Positions 4,887-6,050 of a DNA stretch of 6,050 nt are shown piece after piece. A model generated the notes under the pieces. That model did not search any database. It was not told the origin of the DNA and was given only the letters and a program-made list of their open reading frames with translations. A program made the translations under genes and the position numbers. The DNA is from Sulfurimonas sp. (GTDB lineage Bacteria; Campylobacterota; Campylobacteria; Campylobacterales; Sulfurimonadaceae), in contig JANTGW010000066.1 in the NCBI GenBank assembly GCA_024762705.1, positions 1 to 6,050 on the forward strand, in the 5' to 3' direction. How positions within the stretch are numbered: the first letter of the stretch is position 1; each line of letters begins with the position of its first letter.

Positions 4887-6050
4887 AAATTCGCTCATGA
4901 AGCGTACCCCGGCACCGGTTCCGCCATATACATTTACATCCCAAGGAGACTCAGTATAAGCACTGCCGGCTATATCAAAGTGCAGCCATTTGTCTTTGTT
5001 CTCTTCTTTGATGAAGTTGTCTAAGAAGAGACCGGCCGTGATAGCTCCACCGTAAGGTTTGTTCGAGATATTGCAAATGTCGGCAATCTCACTTTTGAGT
5101 TGTTTTTTGAGGTGCTTGTTAAACGGCAGTGAAGCTGTTAACTCTCCGGCTTTGTTCGATGCCTTTGAGAGGTCATGTTTTAATCTGCTTGAGTGTCCCA
5201 TAACACCAGTTGTGTATTGTCCCAGTGCTACCATACATGCACCTGTGAGTGTTGCAAAATCAAAGAGATAATCAGACTTTACTTTATCCTGTGCATAGTC
5301 AAGTACATCGGCAAGGACCAAGCGGCCTTCAGCATCCGTGTTTCTTACTTCTATAGTATCGCCTTTGCGAGATGTCAGTACATCATCTGGCTTATAGGCA
5401 TTTCCGCCTATCATGTTTTCAACTGCTCCCACAAAAGCATGTACTTCTATGTCAAGTTTTAGTTCACTGATGGCTTTGATAATTCCAAGCACTGCACAGG
5501 CTCCGGCTTTATCCATTTTCATGGTTACCATAGAAGTTGCAGGCTTTAGACTGAGTCCACCGCTGTCATATGTTAAGCCTTTTCCTACTAAAGATATGAT
5601 TTTCTTTGGATTTTTCGGTTTATATGCCAAATGGATAAGTTTAGTATCATGAGTTGAGGCACGCCCGACTGCAAGCATAGCCTCACATTTTTCTTTTTTA
5701 AGCTCTTTATGTCCCAAAACTGTACATTCTAAAGAGTTTTCACGAGCCAGTCTTTTAGCAAGTTTTGCAAATGAAGGCGGGTTGAGATCATCCGGAGCTA
5801 TATTGACTATGTCACGTGTGTAAGATGTTGCATCAGCTATGATTACAGCTTCTTCAAAAGCTTCTTTTAAATCTGCTACATTCTTACATGTAAGATATAT
5901 ATTTTTTAGTTTTGATTTTTCTTTTTTAGTTTTGTATTGATTAAATTCGTATCCACCAAGAACCAGACCTTCAACTACAGCTTTGATAGTGTTTTTTTCT
6001 ACGGCAAAGCTTGCAGATTTATAATTTGATGTTTTTAACGATTTTATAGC
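4869..6050 (-). CDS. pepA: Leucyl aminopeptidase (M17 family), C-terminal 393 residues, 5' truncated at window edge
   Basis: The frame is open from the right edge to the TAA at 4869, so the gene runs past the window; roughly 90-100 N-terminal residues are missing compared with the family's usual 480-500. The visible part starts in the N-terminal domain (EGLVLGGYEFNQYK), passes the linker to TRDIVNIAPDDLNPP, then the catalytic domain. Metal and active-site residues, numbered from the first visible residue, are K157 and D162 in GKGLTYDSGG, K169, D180 in MKMDKAG, and D239, E241 and R243 in the NTDAEGRL signature. M17 enzymes are cytosolic hexamers with two metal ions that release N-terminal residues from peptides. 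A TTG at 5717 falls inside this frame and is not the start. metE follows on the same strand but has its own promoter. Confidence 0.96.
   Translation of the reverse strand, partial: AIKSLKTSNYKSASFAVEKNTIKAVVEGLVLGGYEFNQYKTKKEKSKLKNIYLTCKNVADLKEAFEEAVIIADATSYTRDIVNIAPDDLNPPSFAKLAKRLARENSLECTVLGHKELKKEKCEAMLAVGRASTHDTKLIHLAYKPKNPKKIISLVGKGLTYDSGGLSLKPATSMVTMKMDKAGACAVLGIIKAISELKLDIEVHAFVGAVENMIGGNAYKPDDVLTSRKGDTIEVRNTDAEGRLVLADVLDYAQDKVKSDYLFDFATLTGACMVALGQYTTGVMGHSSRLKHDLSKASNKAGELTASLPFNKHLKKQLKSEIADICNISNKPYGGAITAGLFLDNFIKEENKDKWLHFDIAGSAYTESPWDVNVYGGTGAGVRFMSEFLKNIK
5882..5895. repeat. Iterated palindrome TTACATGTAA, copy 4 (inside pepA)
   Basis: TCTTACATGTAAGA is a 14-bp perfect palindrome, the longest of the set. 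In pepA it encodes Leu-Thr-Cys-Lys in the variable region ahead of the catalytic domain, the same residues as copy 3 in metE. Confidence 0.8.

Noticed and set aside
5715..5717. TTG as the start of a 282-residue pepA product
   Set aside because: The same frame stays open to the right edge and encodes recognisable M17 sequence upstream (TRDIVNIAPDDLNPP, EGLVLGGYEF), so the TTG is an internal Leu codon.

Overview
The window reads as chromosomal DNA of an AT-rich Campylobacterota (Epsilonproteobacteria), probably a free-living Sulfurimonas- or Sulfurovum-like lineage. The grounds are the protein style (Lys/Glu-rich, Cys in many soluble proteins), AAAGG-type ribosome binding sites, TATAAT-like -10 elements with poor -35 boxes, and the association of pepA with ychF, which are neighbours in Campylobacter and Helicobacter. 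The lineage is inferred from style and gene order, not from a marker gene.

Layout, left to right. Bases 1-204 hold the possible 3' end of a plus-strand gene and a plus-strand terminator. Then come ychF (minus, 205-1305), a divergent intergenic region with a promoter candidate for each side, a small thiamine-binding MTH1187-family gene (plus, 1395-1718), a convergent Mut7-C/PIN-like gene with a zinc ribbon (minus, 1744-2217), metE, the cobalamin-independent methionine synthase (minus, 2282-4561), a 307-bp spacer that is probably the metE leader, and the C-terminal 393 residues of leucyl aminopeptidase pepA (minus, 4869 to the right edge, 5' truncated).

The genes are mostly housekeeping: translation-associated ATPase, methionine synthesis, peptide turnover, and two small conserved accessory proteins. 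metE, the Mut7-C gene and the thiamine-binding gene sit between pepA and ychF, so they look like a lineage-specific block placed between two anciently linked genes.

Two signals deserve attention. (1) The 10-bp palindrome TTACATGTAA occurs four times, plus one 9/10 copy, in genes and between genes and in different reading frames; this is far above chance and resembles an iterated DNA-level motif. (2) metE appears to be preceded by a strong promoter at the end of pepA, a leader of about 290 nt with a well-formed ribosome binding site and a 66-codon Cys/His-containing ORF, several hairpins, and an 8-nt sequence in the last codons of that ORF that is perfectly complementary to the metE ribosome binding region. 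This arrangement suggests translation-coupled or attenuation control of metE by a leader I do not recognise as a known riboswitch.
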